Positions 43,839 through 54,705 of a stretch of 64,000 nucleotides of DNA are shown piece by piece. Both the position numbers and the translations under genes were made by a program. The notes under the pieces are model-generated. The model worked only from the letters and a program-made list of their open reading frames with translations. It had not been told where the DNA came from and did no database searches. The stretch's first letter is position 1. Each line of letters starts with the position of its first letter. The stretch lies in assembly GCA_903772945.1 (NCBI GenBank), contig CAICTM010000065.1, positions 1-64,000 of the forward strand, read 5' to 3'. The DNA is from Seminavis robusta (Eukaryota > Bacillariophyta > Bacillariophyceae > Naviculales > Naviculaceae).

Positions 43839-44900
43839 CAGGCTTGGGTGGGGATGACTCCATCAAGATCTTCTTGGCCTGGGGGGACAGCCGGTGCCAG
43901 ATGGACTTGTCTTCACGTGGGAGTTGTTGGAAGAACTCATCGGGCAATCGGGTGGTTGGGTCCATGTTGACATTGAATGCATCAATGTCTCCATCAGCTG
44001 GGGCCTCACTGTCGTGGCCATCACAGTTGTCACCATCAATGTCATGCCAATTGACAGACTGACGGCGTGATGTTGCCCGGTTCCTGTCGTAGCTAGCGGC
44101 AGTCACCTTGATAACTTCGTAGTACTCCTCAAAGTTGTAACCGGGCTTGTGTTCCAAGGTCATGCGCTCAATCTCACGGGAGGTGACTGCATGGAGCAAT
44201 GGCACATCGGAGAGAGCACGCTGGAGTAGTGTCTTCTTGGTTTCCTCAGTGATGCGCTCAGTCTTGGCCTTGACAGCATCATTGTACATCTTGAAGTTCC
44301 GATTGAACTTGACAATAAAGTCCAGGGCGGCCTGCTTGGAAGGTGCAAAGGTGGTGGTGGTGAGCCAGCTGTAGAGTTCAGCCTGCTCCAACCTCCCATC
44401 CACGGAAGCATGTGCATCAAGGCGGAGTGCTGTCATGATGGCCTGGCAATTGATATCCTTGAAGTGCCTCTCCACTATCTCCTTGCCAACTTCAGTCTTG
44501 ACCTTCTCCTGGAGGACACTGTAGAACCACGCCTGCATCCTGTCCAATTCAGCCTTGTCCTCCTGGGATTGTGGCTCATAGGTACCGTCAATCACTCTGA
44601 GGAGGCCTTGTGCCCGCAAGGTCACACTTGTGTGGACAAACCAGTTGGTGAAATGCTTGGTCCTGGTCAACTCGGTGGTGGAAGAAGGGGTAGTGGCAGC
44701 AGGTGGGAGCGAGGGGGGATCTCTGTTCCCATCATGGGTGGAGGTAGCTACTGAACCATCAGCATCAACAGCAGGGGTGGGTGGGTGAGGATGGTTGTGG
44801 GTGGCTGATTGCCATCTTGAGGAGTGGCTGCAAGCTCTGCTGCATTGGCAGCTGCCATCCTCCTTTCCTTCCTCCTCTTCTTCTCAGACTTGTTTACCAT

Positions 44901-46042
44901 GTTGTGCTTGTGTAATAGGCTGGAAGCTGAAAATCACCCAAAAAATGATGTTGAAATCACGGGAAATCGTCCGTAAACACGTTGCGCGCTTGTATAAGTC
45001 TTCGGAGGGAACACTCTATGTCTTTCAGTCCTTCCTGGATCGATCCGGAGCTTCCGTAGGATCCGTGGGCTTCCGTGGAACTGTTCCGAGTGTTCCGAGT
45101 GACTTCGTGGAGTTAACGCGCGAACCGGTGCGAGAACTCGTGGAACAGCGAAAACTGCACGGATACTTGTGACCTTCAAGAACTGCTCGGACGTTTTGAT
45201 TGTTCCGGGTGACTTTGTGGAGTTAACGCCGTTCGTGCCGTGACCGGTACAGGTCGTTCCTTGACCTTCTGGTGACTTTTCGAAAACTTCACGGACGATC
45301 TGATTGGCTGATCAACCGGTACGAGAATTCGTGGGCTGCGAATACTGCACGGGTGACCGGTACCGCTTCTGTAGGACGTTCCGAGGGCTTCTTTGGCAGA
45401 CCTCTGTTGTCCTTTGTTAACTCTTTTTGGTCCTCTGTAACTTGACTGGTTCCAGCTCACAAAATCCTCGAAAATCAGCACGAGTTTTCCGTGTTGATCG
45501 TCCGAATGCGATTTTCGCGGACTCGAGATTGGTAGCCGGCTCGATTTCGACCTTCTGAGGCTTGCAGAGTCTTGGTTCTGGGTAATTCAGGGCTGCCGGA
45601 TCCACTGGTGACCTCGAATAACAACAGGAATGGCTGTGTGGATCAGTATGAGTCAAAAGGTAGGATTTCTTGGAGATCTCTGACTTGGACTCGAGCTCTG
45701 ATTCACTGGGCCTGTTCGTCTGTAGCAATAGCTTCTCTTGTGATGCTATTGCGACTGTTTAATCCAATCACTTTTTGAAAGGATCAGGGTAGATCCACAA
45801 GAGATGAGGATGGCCACAGGGCCTCCTCTGCTTACAGAGTTTCCAGCTCCTGGAGCTGGTACCGATGTTATTCTATCACGATGCTGGGCAGCCTAGCGAA
45901 TGCTATCAGCTTACCTCTCAATGCCACTGCTCAGCCTCAACAGGATAGGTATCTACTGCAAAGGAACAAGGGAGCTACAGGTCTATGGAGATGGCATTCA
46001 ATTCAATTCTTAGGACTATGAGCAAAAAGCATGCATCCAAAT
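44901..46042. other. Non-coding region between two LTR elements
   Basis: No gene. It is rich in ggtacc/accggt motifs and in loosely repeated gttccg(a/g)gtgac(t)t(c/t)gtggagttaacg segments (about 45085 and 45207). It may hold the leader or LTR of the CoDi element to its left. Before the 46043 insertion, 46042 was joined to 50979. Confidence 0.4.
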
Positions 46043-46298
46043 TGTTGGTTGCTAGTAACACTCTAGCTTAGTAAAGGTAAAAATACTGTTTTACTGTTAA
46101 GCTATTTCCAAGAAGTGATCTTTCTCCATGTTTTCTGGGATTGATTCAACTTCAAAGGATATAGTGAAGGGGGTGACCATATAGATCAGTTAAACTCCCC
46201 ATGTATGTAACTAGAGAATAGATGTAGATATCCCCTCTAAACTAGATTGGGATAAACGAATAATTTGTATTGAGGTGTCTGTAATACAACCTCCAACA
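46043..46298. repeat. Left LTR of non-autonomous element
   Basis: 256 bp, TGTTGGTTGC to CCTCCAACA. Confidence 0.88.
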
Positions 46299-49200
46299 CA
46301 CTCCTGCACGGTGCCATAAATGATACCGTGGAACGAATAATTAATGTAATGATGGTTGCTCCATAAGGAACAGTTGTTGGTCGAGAGACCATTTGCTAGG
46401 TTGCTCGGCATTCCGCTTGGTGGCGAGAAGCTTGTCATCCATAGCAATGCTGACAAATCTGTCACAGTCAATGTGGACATGTGGACAGTGTCGTCATGAA
46501 AAGCCACTGTGGCTACCACTCCTGTGAGTGTTGCCACTCCTGTATGACTTGCTGTGGCGGTTGGTGCCGTCACTTGATGTTGCTGTATTCGAAACTGGGA
46601 AGTTCCGATCACTTGTTGAACCGTGGACTGGGAAGTTCCGGTCACTTGGTATATTGCTGTAGCTGGAAACTAGGAAGTTCCGGCTGCATTCTCGTAGACT
46701 CAAACTGTGCTCTTGACTGGCGGTGTAGACTGAACTGGACATCGATATGCCATGGTCTCAATCGCCAATGATGTGTGGAAACATCAATCCATTCAGACTT
46801 GATACTGGATTTGGAAATCAGGTGAGCATGAGTCTGTGCAATAGCTTGGTAGCTATCTGGAGTCAGCTTGTTGTTCATTGGAATGGAACGTGAGCTGTCT
46901 CTTCTTGTTGGATGCCCAAGAAGTCTTGGATGTCCTGCTGTTGTCTTTTCCAGAGGAATGGAATCCTCTTCTTCCCAGCTGGGGAAGCTTCTTCCTTCAT
47001 CACGGCCTCCTCTTCTTTGGAATCGAATGGCTGTGACTTGTTGTACATGAATGTGTGCTTGCTTGATGTGGACCTTGGTTTGCACCTCTTGTAGATGGGT
47101 GCTGGCAACTTGTGGCGTTCCGTCGAACTGTTGCTTGCTTTGAGCTGGTTCCATGGTGGAACTGTTCCTGTGGAACTGTGGGAATCCTCTGCAGAAGATA
47201 TCCCGGTAGCACTGGTGTGTGGCTACCCTTGCTTGAGTAAGCTTGCTCTGCCTCGATAGGCTTCTGTGATCGCACTTGCAATCTCATGATGGATCTTCTG
47301 GGTCGATCCCGAGAGTCAAACTGAATCGATCTTGTGGTCGCTGCTTGTGATTCGATCGCTTCGTGTCATTCGATCTGGCATGATCGTTTCTTGTCAGTCG
47401 ATCTGGTGTGTCAATCTGGATAGATCGATCAGAGAATTCAAAGGAAGGTTGAAAAAGGTTTGAGACTTGGTTTTGGTGGGTACAACTTTATCAATACCAC
47501 TCCTGCTGTCACTGTTGGCACACTCCTGTGAGCTAGCTGTGGCAGGACTTGTACTTGTTGTAGCCAAAGCTGGCTTGGATGGTTTGGACATTGGATGCAC
47601 CTTGGGGTTGCTATGGAGCTAGAGGCGGTTCCTCTAAGATTCCTGAGAATTGATAGCACTCAAAGTGTCTATCTGTGCTTGGGTAAGCAGGCTCCTGCCT
47701 TGGGAAGGCTTGCAATTCAGTCTCGCGTCGTTGTGTCGACTGGCTTGCAATGAGTCCAAAACATCTTGAGAGTAGTTGCTCGATATCCCGTTGGCTGGCG
47801 TCCAAAACACCTTGAGAGTAGTTGCTCGATATCCCGCTTGATGGCGAGAAGCTGAGCGGTTGGAGACGAGACAATACGGAAAATGTCATCGTCAGAAAAG
47901 TCTTTGTGGCGGGCACTCCTGCTGGGAGTGATGCCACTCCTGGAAGACTGGTGTCGGATGAAACCGTCACTTGGTGTACCTGCGGCTCAGACTGGGAAGT
48001 TCGGCTGTATTGACACTTGATGGGGCTGGAAGCCCTTCGTAGATGGAAGCTGGTTGAAGCTTCTGGAAGTCGTAGACTTGTGGGAAGTGATGCCCTATTG
48101 GAAGGTGCATGGAAGCTGGAAATGATGTAGCTTGGAAGTCACGGACTTGTTGGGTTCGACTGAACCTAGTTCTTGGATGGTCTCGATGTCTGAAGATGGA
48201 ATGAGGAAATGGTTGAGTTATTGGTTCCTCTTGTCATGGTTGTTTATACTCATGTGAGACTCGTGACTGCTGGTGTCGTCACTTGTGGTGACTGGTGCCG
48301 TCACTTGGTACCCTTGGTACCGTCATTTGGTGTTGCCGTAGCTGAGACTGGGAAGTCAGGCTATAGTGACACTTGGGAGAACTGTTGTAGTAGCTGGAAC
48401 TAGGAGGAAGTTCCTTGCCACAATGATACTTTGAGTTGGGGCTGGAAGCCCTTGGAAGTTTGGAATCTTGTAAGGAAGTATTCGGTAGTAGTTGTGGATG
48501 CTCCAACTTGATGGGCTCCACTGGACCTGGACGTGTCACGGTCGATGATGGTTCGATGGTGATGTAGTCGGTAGATCCTTTGGTTGGTGATGTCACTGCT
48601 CTTACACTCCTGTGAGATGACTGTGGCAGGACTTGTAGTTGTATCTGTGGTTGGCTTGTTTTGTTGTACTGGTGTACTTCTGTTGTTGTAGGATTGTAGG
48701 TTGGATTTTGGGTACCACCACACTCCTGTGCACTTGCTGTGATCAAATAGCAAGGGCATGGACTTGTAATGGTATTGTTGTTACCTGCCTGGAGGCTGTT
48801 GTTGCCTCAGGTTTGCCTGTAATCAGGGGAGGAAGTGCTGTGGATTAGTTGCACAATACACATTCCAAAAAAGTAGGAGGAGGAGGTGCTGTGGCTTGGA
48901 TGCCACAAGACACACTCCAAAGAAAGGGTAGGAGGTGCTGAGGGTGAACTCAGTACACTCCAAAGAAAATAATTCAATGCTGGGGCGGATGCACTCCTGT
49001 GCTTCCTGTAGCTTTGTTCTGCTTGCATTGCTCCAGTGGCTTGCATTGGATGTGCTTCGCTCTGTACCGGTAGCTAGCTAGCTATCTGGTGCAGGACATG
49101 CTCCGGTAGCTCCTGTACCGGTGGCATGCTTGGATTCGCCATGCAAATCCTCTTGTTGCCGACGTACGGAGAGATCAAACGGTAGCTTGGATCTGGCTCC

Positions 49201-50717
49201 GTACACTCCTGGAAAGATATCACGGAAAGATACCTTTTTCTGTTCAGTGACTTTTCTTGTGTCAGTCGCTGAACTCTGGCTTGTTCTAGGAGTTCATTGC
49301 CAGAACTGCTGTCAGATTTCCTCACAAAAAGCAAGGACTTCTTCTGCCGACAGCAGTTGCCGACACTGTTGTTGCTGTCGGTATCCACAAGCGATAGCTT
49401 GTTCTTGTGGCAGCAGTAACGACTGGTGAGTAGTAGCAGTCGCTGTTCTTGTTCTTCTTGTTGTCGCCGTAGCGGCTTGGTAGCAGTAGCTGTCGTCCTT
49501 TGATCGCTCGTTGACTGGGTGGCTTCTGCTGCCCACACTCTTGTTGTCGACCCTGTTGTCAGCGTCGCTGTTCTTTGTTTGCTTTGCCGACACTGCTGTG
49601 CGCCAATGGCAGTAGCAAACCTTGTGTGCATTTTGACAGTAACTAGTGGTAGCGGCTGCTAGTAGTAGTCGTCGCCGTTCTTCTTGTTGGTAGCGTCCGT
49701 TGGATGCAGCTCGGTTCCTGTTGCATTCCAGGACTTTCACTCTTCAGAGCCTGTGACAGTATAGTAGCCCACTTCCGTGTATGACAGTCCTTCCGTAGGA
49801 CCTATCGTTGTCGAGTAATCGGCCTGGCAATTTGTCTTGTCGTGTGTTGGAATTTTCTATTCCGTCGCTCGCACCTCTCCTCTATTGGCACTGATTCGAT
49901 GCCTTGATAATGAGGTTGTAGCAACTCCCGCAGAAGTACCTCTGAGGTTCCTGCATTGAAGTTTGATATCTAACTCCTCTTCCGTGGCAACACTCGTGTC
50001 GCTCCTCTTGTAGTATGCTTTCTACGACCATGCACTTGGCTCCGTAGTAGCTTTTGGACTTCTGCTCGCTCCGTACGTACAGTAACCTTGGCTTGACTCG
50101 TTGTGGTAGCTAGCTAGATAGCTTGGCCGTCACTCCTGCACTCCTGCATGCGTCGTGCACTGAGTCTTCTCTTGTAGTTGTCTTTCGTACCTGCACGTAG
50201 CAGTCGTATGATGGGTGTTTCCGCAGCACAAAGTCTGCTCACTCCTGTGAGCTGTTCTTCTTGCTTGCTCCTGCAAGCTTGTTCTTGCTCGTTCCGGAGC
50301 TCACTCCTGGGAGCTTGTGCTTGTTCCGGTAGCGCGCTACCGTACAGTAGCCTCTGCTCCGTACAGTAGCCTTGTTGACTCAATCAGCCATAACTCACTC
50401 AATTTCTAATGTATGGAGACGATTCAAACATGTAACTTGGTCAGTTCATTCTCGTCTGTCCACTGGTGTGCTTACTTTGGGCTGATTCGGTTATCTTCAG
50501 TAGGGCCGATCGCTCCGGTGTAGTCAAATGCAGCACGGTTTCGTGATGATGCCTTTTTCCTGCAAGTAGGCTGTTTGGACAGCCCTTATAGTGGGGCTCC
50601 AACACTATCTGCCTGTGCTGTTCAACTGTTTACCTTAGTATGTAGCTCATATAAGATTGACTTGATATCGATATCGCCATTGACTCGAACTCGAGATGAT
50701 AAACTTCTTGGAAATAG

Positions 50718-50973
50718 TGTTGGTTGCTAGTAACACTCTAGCTTAGTAAAGGTAAAAATACTGTTTTACTGTTAAGCTATTTCCAAGAAGTGATCTTTCT
50801 CCACGTTTTCTGGGATTGATTCAACTTCAAAGGATATAGTGAAGGGGGTGACCATATAGATCAGTTAAACTCCCCATGTATGTAACTAGAGAATAGATGT
50901 AGATATCCCCTCTAAACTAGATTGGGATAAACGAATAATTTGTATTGAGGTGTCTGTAATACAACCTCCAACA
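50718..50973. repeat. Right LTR of non-autonomous element
   Basis: 256 bp, same as the left LTR but for one base. Confidence 0.88.
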
Positions 50974-51278
50974 CAAATAATTGGGTGTTATGCAGGATTT
51001 GAGCACTCTGAGCCACACTGAGGCTCCTGGATCCTCCTGAGGTCACCTGATTGAGTAGATGCTCGTCTCATGGCCATCTGGGGTGATACAGTGGTCAAAA
51101 CCTTCATATGGGACCATATGTGGCTTCCCTGGTTCCATATGTATGGCTTGTGTCTCACCAGTACCAACCAAGATTCTCTATCTTTGCTTGTTCCACATAC
51201 CATGTGGGTACCAGTAACATAAGGCAGACAGTTTGTTCTCACACTCACCACGTTGATCCCATGGATCCAACCCACATT

Positions 51279-51746
51279 TTATCGATTGACGTTCGTGGAG
51301 CGAGTTGGATTCCCAACATTCGGACCAACCGCCCATGGTGCATGCCTGTTGGGATGGAAGTGGCTGATGGCCTTCTTGTACTGTTCAAGAGTGGAAGATC
51401 TCTTTTGGGTTGGACGATCATTGGGACCAGGATTGGTCTTCCCATAGGCAAGGAAGTTCATGAACCGGGCGACATCAGTGGGTGTAATGGCAAGGAGCTG
51501 GTCCTGAAGAACAAAAAATAAAGAAGAGCGACCATGGTGTGAGGGACGATGTTTGATCAGCGAAATGACAGGTTTGGCGAAATGACAGGTTTGGCGAAAT
51601 GACAGGTTTGGCGAATGAGCGAACCAACGTACCTGTGTAAAGGTCCTCCTGCTACCATACGGTGTCTGCCGGCCATGCTTCCAAGACATAAACCTGGTGA
51701 GTGCCGGCCGGTATTGTTCGTCAAGGGACTTCCTCTTCCTCGCCAT
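51279..51746 (-). pseudogene. Crypton-like tyrosine recombinase, N-terminal fragment
   Basis: Exon 1 (51746-51633, MARKRKSLDEQYRPALTRFM...) and exon 2 (51503-51279) are joined over a 129-bp GT-AG intron. Exon 2 reads ITPTDVARFMNFLAYGKTNP, RPTQKRSSTLEQYKKAISHF, then GNPTRSTNVNR and a stop. This block (a DVxxF start, then STLxYxKKAISxF-MPNR, then GNPTxSxxVN) is what I know from the core-binding part of Crypton-type tyrosine recombinases in diatoms and oomycetes. The catalytic Arg-His-Arg-Tyr domain is absent: the frame stops at 51279, and nothing recognisable follows up to the LTR element at 50973 or beyond it. It is a dead DNA-transposon fragment, with the family call from motif memory. Confidence 0.45.
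51562..51612 (+). repeat. 17-bp unit, three perfect tandem copies
   Basis: gaaatgacaggtttggc repeated three times inside the proposed intron of the recombinase fragment. Confidence 0.85.
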
Positions 51747-52838
51747 GGTCGCAAGTAGCAATGAGTAACAAAATAGCGATGAGTAACAAAATAGCGATAG
51801 CTTTCGCTCTTCGGAGGCAGAATCGAATTTATGAGGAAATTTGGAGAGGAATGATTGACTGATCGACTGATGGATACTCCTCCCAACGGTAGCACGGGAT
51901 ACAGCAGTTGAATCAGAGGGGATCTTTGGGCGTTTACCCTCTCTCAGTGCAAAGAGAGAGGTTCCGGGTCCTTAAGTCTTTGAGTTTCGCGGAACGTTTG
52001 CGTGTGACTGGGTTGTATTTTTGGCACGAGTGACAATGATACTTAGGGCAAAAGTTGTATTTTGGGGTTGCCGATGCAACTACCAATGCGATTCTGAGTA
52101 GTATCGGATACCCTCAAATGACTGGTTTTCCCCGGCAGAATACCCTCACCGAATGAATGGTATCACCAGTCCCCAATATACGATTACCAATACTTAGGCC
52201 TAAGTGGGGGTGAAATATGTACTAAGACTACTAGGTAAGTCCCACCAGCCCATACAACTCCCCTAAGACGGATACCCTCTATCATGTGACTACGGTTGTA
52301 TATTAGTAATACGGTACAAGTAGTGTTGCAAAGTCGGGGGGAGCACTTCTAAGAAGTTTCAATCGCTGGCATAGGGGAGCTTGACGAGGAGAGAACCGGT
52401 CCCAGGTACAGAAACCGCTTCAATGCGGGTCCATGGATTTTGAGCAATTCCTTCAACTTCTCAGCACCAGCTTCCCTCATTTCGACCCCCACTGAAGCAG
52501 AAAACGGGAGAGATGCATATCAGGAGCTCAGACGAAGAGGTCACAATCTGAAAAGAGAGAGAAACGAAATAGCCAGTCTACTAGACAGTAGAGCTGGAAG
52601 GATACTAAGTAAATTAAAGAGAAATTGTGCGTTCAAGTTCACCCCTTTTCAACATGCACCCCCCGATCAACTACACTGTACCTGGTACGGCTGTACCAGT
52701 CTGGTACCACGTACCAGTAGGGCTCAGACTCCACGCGAGGTCATCCCTCACCGTGTCACACAATCAGCCAAAACAGCAGCAAATCGTCTTTCATGGCAAA
52801 ATGGTGCAACACCGTTGACGATACTAGTATATCAGGAG
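51747..52838. other. Intergenic, nothing recognised
   Basis: About 1.1 kb upstream of the protease gene. The protease frame is open back to 52440 but without signal-peptide or domain character, so I treat it as leader. A small direct duplication (gagtaacaaaatagcgat) lies near 51762-51797. Confidence 0.45.
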
Positions 52839-54453
52839 ATGCCTTTCCACCTTGTCTTTCTCTGGTGCTATGGTCTCGCCTTTTGTTTTGTAGGGGATTG
52901 GTGTGGCGTTCACGCTCAGTTGGTTTTGGAAAACAACGAGAAATCGTTCTTTCGAGGTGCAAATATCGATGTGTTGTCGGATGAGCAGCCCTTCCCCGAA
53001 ACGAGAGAAGTTCCCTGGGCAAGCATGACAGTGCCGCTTCATTCACATTCAGGTACTCATCACCTCTTTGTATTTTTGGGGAGTCCAGATCCGCAAAGAC
53101 AAACTCTGATATTGGACACAGGCAAGTACTACTCACACCAAGAAAAATTCCACTACTCCGGCATTTTCCGTTCTCATTTTCCGTCTCTTTTTCTTCTCGC
53201 TCCATTCGAATGAAACTTATTGGCAAATTTCAGGATCCCGCTACATGGCCTTTCCGTGTGATCCGTGGTGCAAACGATGCGGAAAACATCATTCCCGAAC
53301 TTTCAACATTACCAAAAGTACCACTCTCCGAAAAAATGAAGCGCCAAACTGTATTTTTTCTGGCGACAATCCACAGCCCCGCAGTGTCAGGAAGAAGAAG
53401 AAGATGCAAGAGAAGGATCAATCATGTGTCTTTCATCAAAAGTATTTGGAAGGATCCAGTTGGACTGCCATGGAATTTGAGGATTTTCTGTGGCTGGGTA
53501 CTTGGGATCAGCAAGAAACCATTGAGGAATACATGCCGTACCTCGCCATTCCCTTTACATTTGGCTGCCAAACGTCGGTGACAGGGGTCAGTTTGGATTA
53601 TCTCACTCTCTTGCATTGTTCGTGCCGGTATGACTTGTTTCTTACCAAACTCGATTCTTTTTCACGAACAAATTAGCACTTTGCAAAGCAATACGCCAAT
53701 GGGATTCTAGGCATGGCACGGTCTCTTGACGAAAACGCCTTTCTCAACGCAATGGTAAAATCCAATGCCATTGAACGTGCCGCCTTTGCTACTTGCCTGA
53801 CGAGAATGGGAGGGACACTCTCTCTGGGGGGAAGTGGCCTGGCCCGCAACGACGGTGGCGCACGACAGTATCACTTGGAGCCCATGACATTCACCAACAT
53901 TATTCAGGATCACGGTTTGTATTCCCTCAAAGTGAACAAAGTCTTGGTTGGCGACTTTTGTATCACGTGTGCTGAAGATGCCACAAATGACAAGGAAAGG
54001 ATCGCTCGACGAGCCACATTGTTGGCCTTCCGAGCTGGCAAGGGCGTATTGTTGGATAGTGGCACTACCGATACCTTTCTACCAAAGCAAGCCCACAGAG
54101 GACTGGGCAAGGCATGGAGAGCTGCTACTGGCTTGAGCATGCAAGAAACTCGAGTATACACGTATGGGCAGTTTCGGAGCATGCCTGATATTAGAATGGT
54201 ATTTCACCCAAACACGACAATCGTCATCCCACCGTCTTCCTACATGGATGGTGTGCCACGGGATCTCAATGCCACCACGCTAGAAGAGGAAGTCAAACGA
54301 TGGGCGGGATCTCGCAAGCTAACCATGCGAGTCTATTGCGAAGAGCCCAAAGGAGCAGTCCTGGGTGCCAATGCGATGTACCATTACGATGTGCTCTATG
54401 ACTTGCAGGACAAACGAATAGGATTGGCTCGGTCCTTTTGTGGTAATCAATAA
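52839..54453 (+). CDS. Secreted pepsin-type (A1) aspartyl protease
   Basis: Three exons (52839-53121, 53234-53586, 53677-54453) give 470 residues. The start MPFHLVFLWCYGLAFCFVGD is a signal peptide. The first active-site motif, DTGS, is assembled across intron 1: ...LILDTG from exon 1 and SRYMAFPCDPWCKRCGKHH from exon 2. The FPC-x3-C-x2-CG-x-H pattern after it resembles plasmepsin V-like and plant A1 enzymes. Exon 3 starts HFAKQYANGILGMAR (flap/Ile-Leu-Gly region) and contains the second catalytic motif LLDSGTTDTFLP. The protein ends YDLQDKRIGLARSFC, the usual last strand. Intron 1 (112 bp) has a GC donor (G|gcaagt), and intron 2 (90 bp) is GT-AG. Probably active in the secretory pathway or outside. 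No TM helix at the C-terminus. Confidence 0.85.
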
Positions 54454-54705
54454 CAAGATGACGTGGTTACGGAACTACTAATGACAACCTACCCCCACAA
54501 TGCAGCAGCCGAACAGCTGCTGTTCTGCTTCCACTCAGGAAAATAGTCCATCTTCGTTCCTGTTAGCATGCCTCTTAGTAGTAGCATGATTAGTTTGCAA
54601 ACACAACTAACTTAGTGGAAGAAAGGCTCACCCTGTTTTCCCGCGGCCGCCCCTGCTAGTCGCTCGCTTGTGAAGTGTCGAAGGAAGATTGAATTTCCCA
54701 ACTAG

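Larger units (their letters stand above)
36707..44900 (-). mobile_element. CoDi-type copia element with nested gypsy copy, fossil
   Basis: Minus-strand order: gag (44900 down to 43839, continuing left of the nested gypsy element at 39293), a copia-type protease (38718-38311, DRGANGFILG at its start), and integrase (37927-36707, DATTQYG start, GWRTPFEWLHG). The gag lacks zinc-finger repeats but has the helical, Trp-containing form of CoDi gags. RT and RNase H are missing, since the integrase runs into another element's integrase. The gypsy element at 39294-43838 sits in its gag C-terminal region. Broken; no LTR identified. Confidence 0.65.
46043..50973. mobile_element. Young non-autonomous LTR retrotransposon (no pol)
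   Basis: Two 256-bp LTRs (46043-46298, 50718-50973) run TGTTGG to CCAACA and differ at one base by eye. They are flanked by a perfect 5-bp duplication CAAAT (46038-46042, 50974-50978). The 4.4-kb inside has no protease, integrase or RT. It is full of loosely repeated cactcctgtgag / ctgtggcaggact / gggaagttcc motifs. The longest frame, 47154-46642 on the minus strand, is a Gln/His/Arg-rich 170-residue ORF of unknown nature. It looks structurally whole for a LARD-type element and must rely on another element's enzymes. It has inserted very recently. Confidence 0.85.

Noticed and set aside
50640-50717. tRNA-like B-box (gagttcgagtc on the minus strand) next to the right LTR as a primer-binding site
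   Set aside because: No convincing 3'-tRNA complement follows the LTR in either orientation, so the element's strand was left open.
51562-51612. Short perfect repeats considered as a CRISPR-like array
   Set aside because: Three head-to-tail 17-bp units without spacers in a eukaryotic intron. Simple tandem repeat.
52440-52838. In-frame extension upstream of the aspartyl protease
   Set aside because: It would bury a clear signal peptide 133 residues inside the protein, and its sequence has no domain character.
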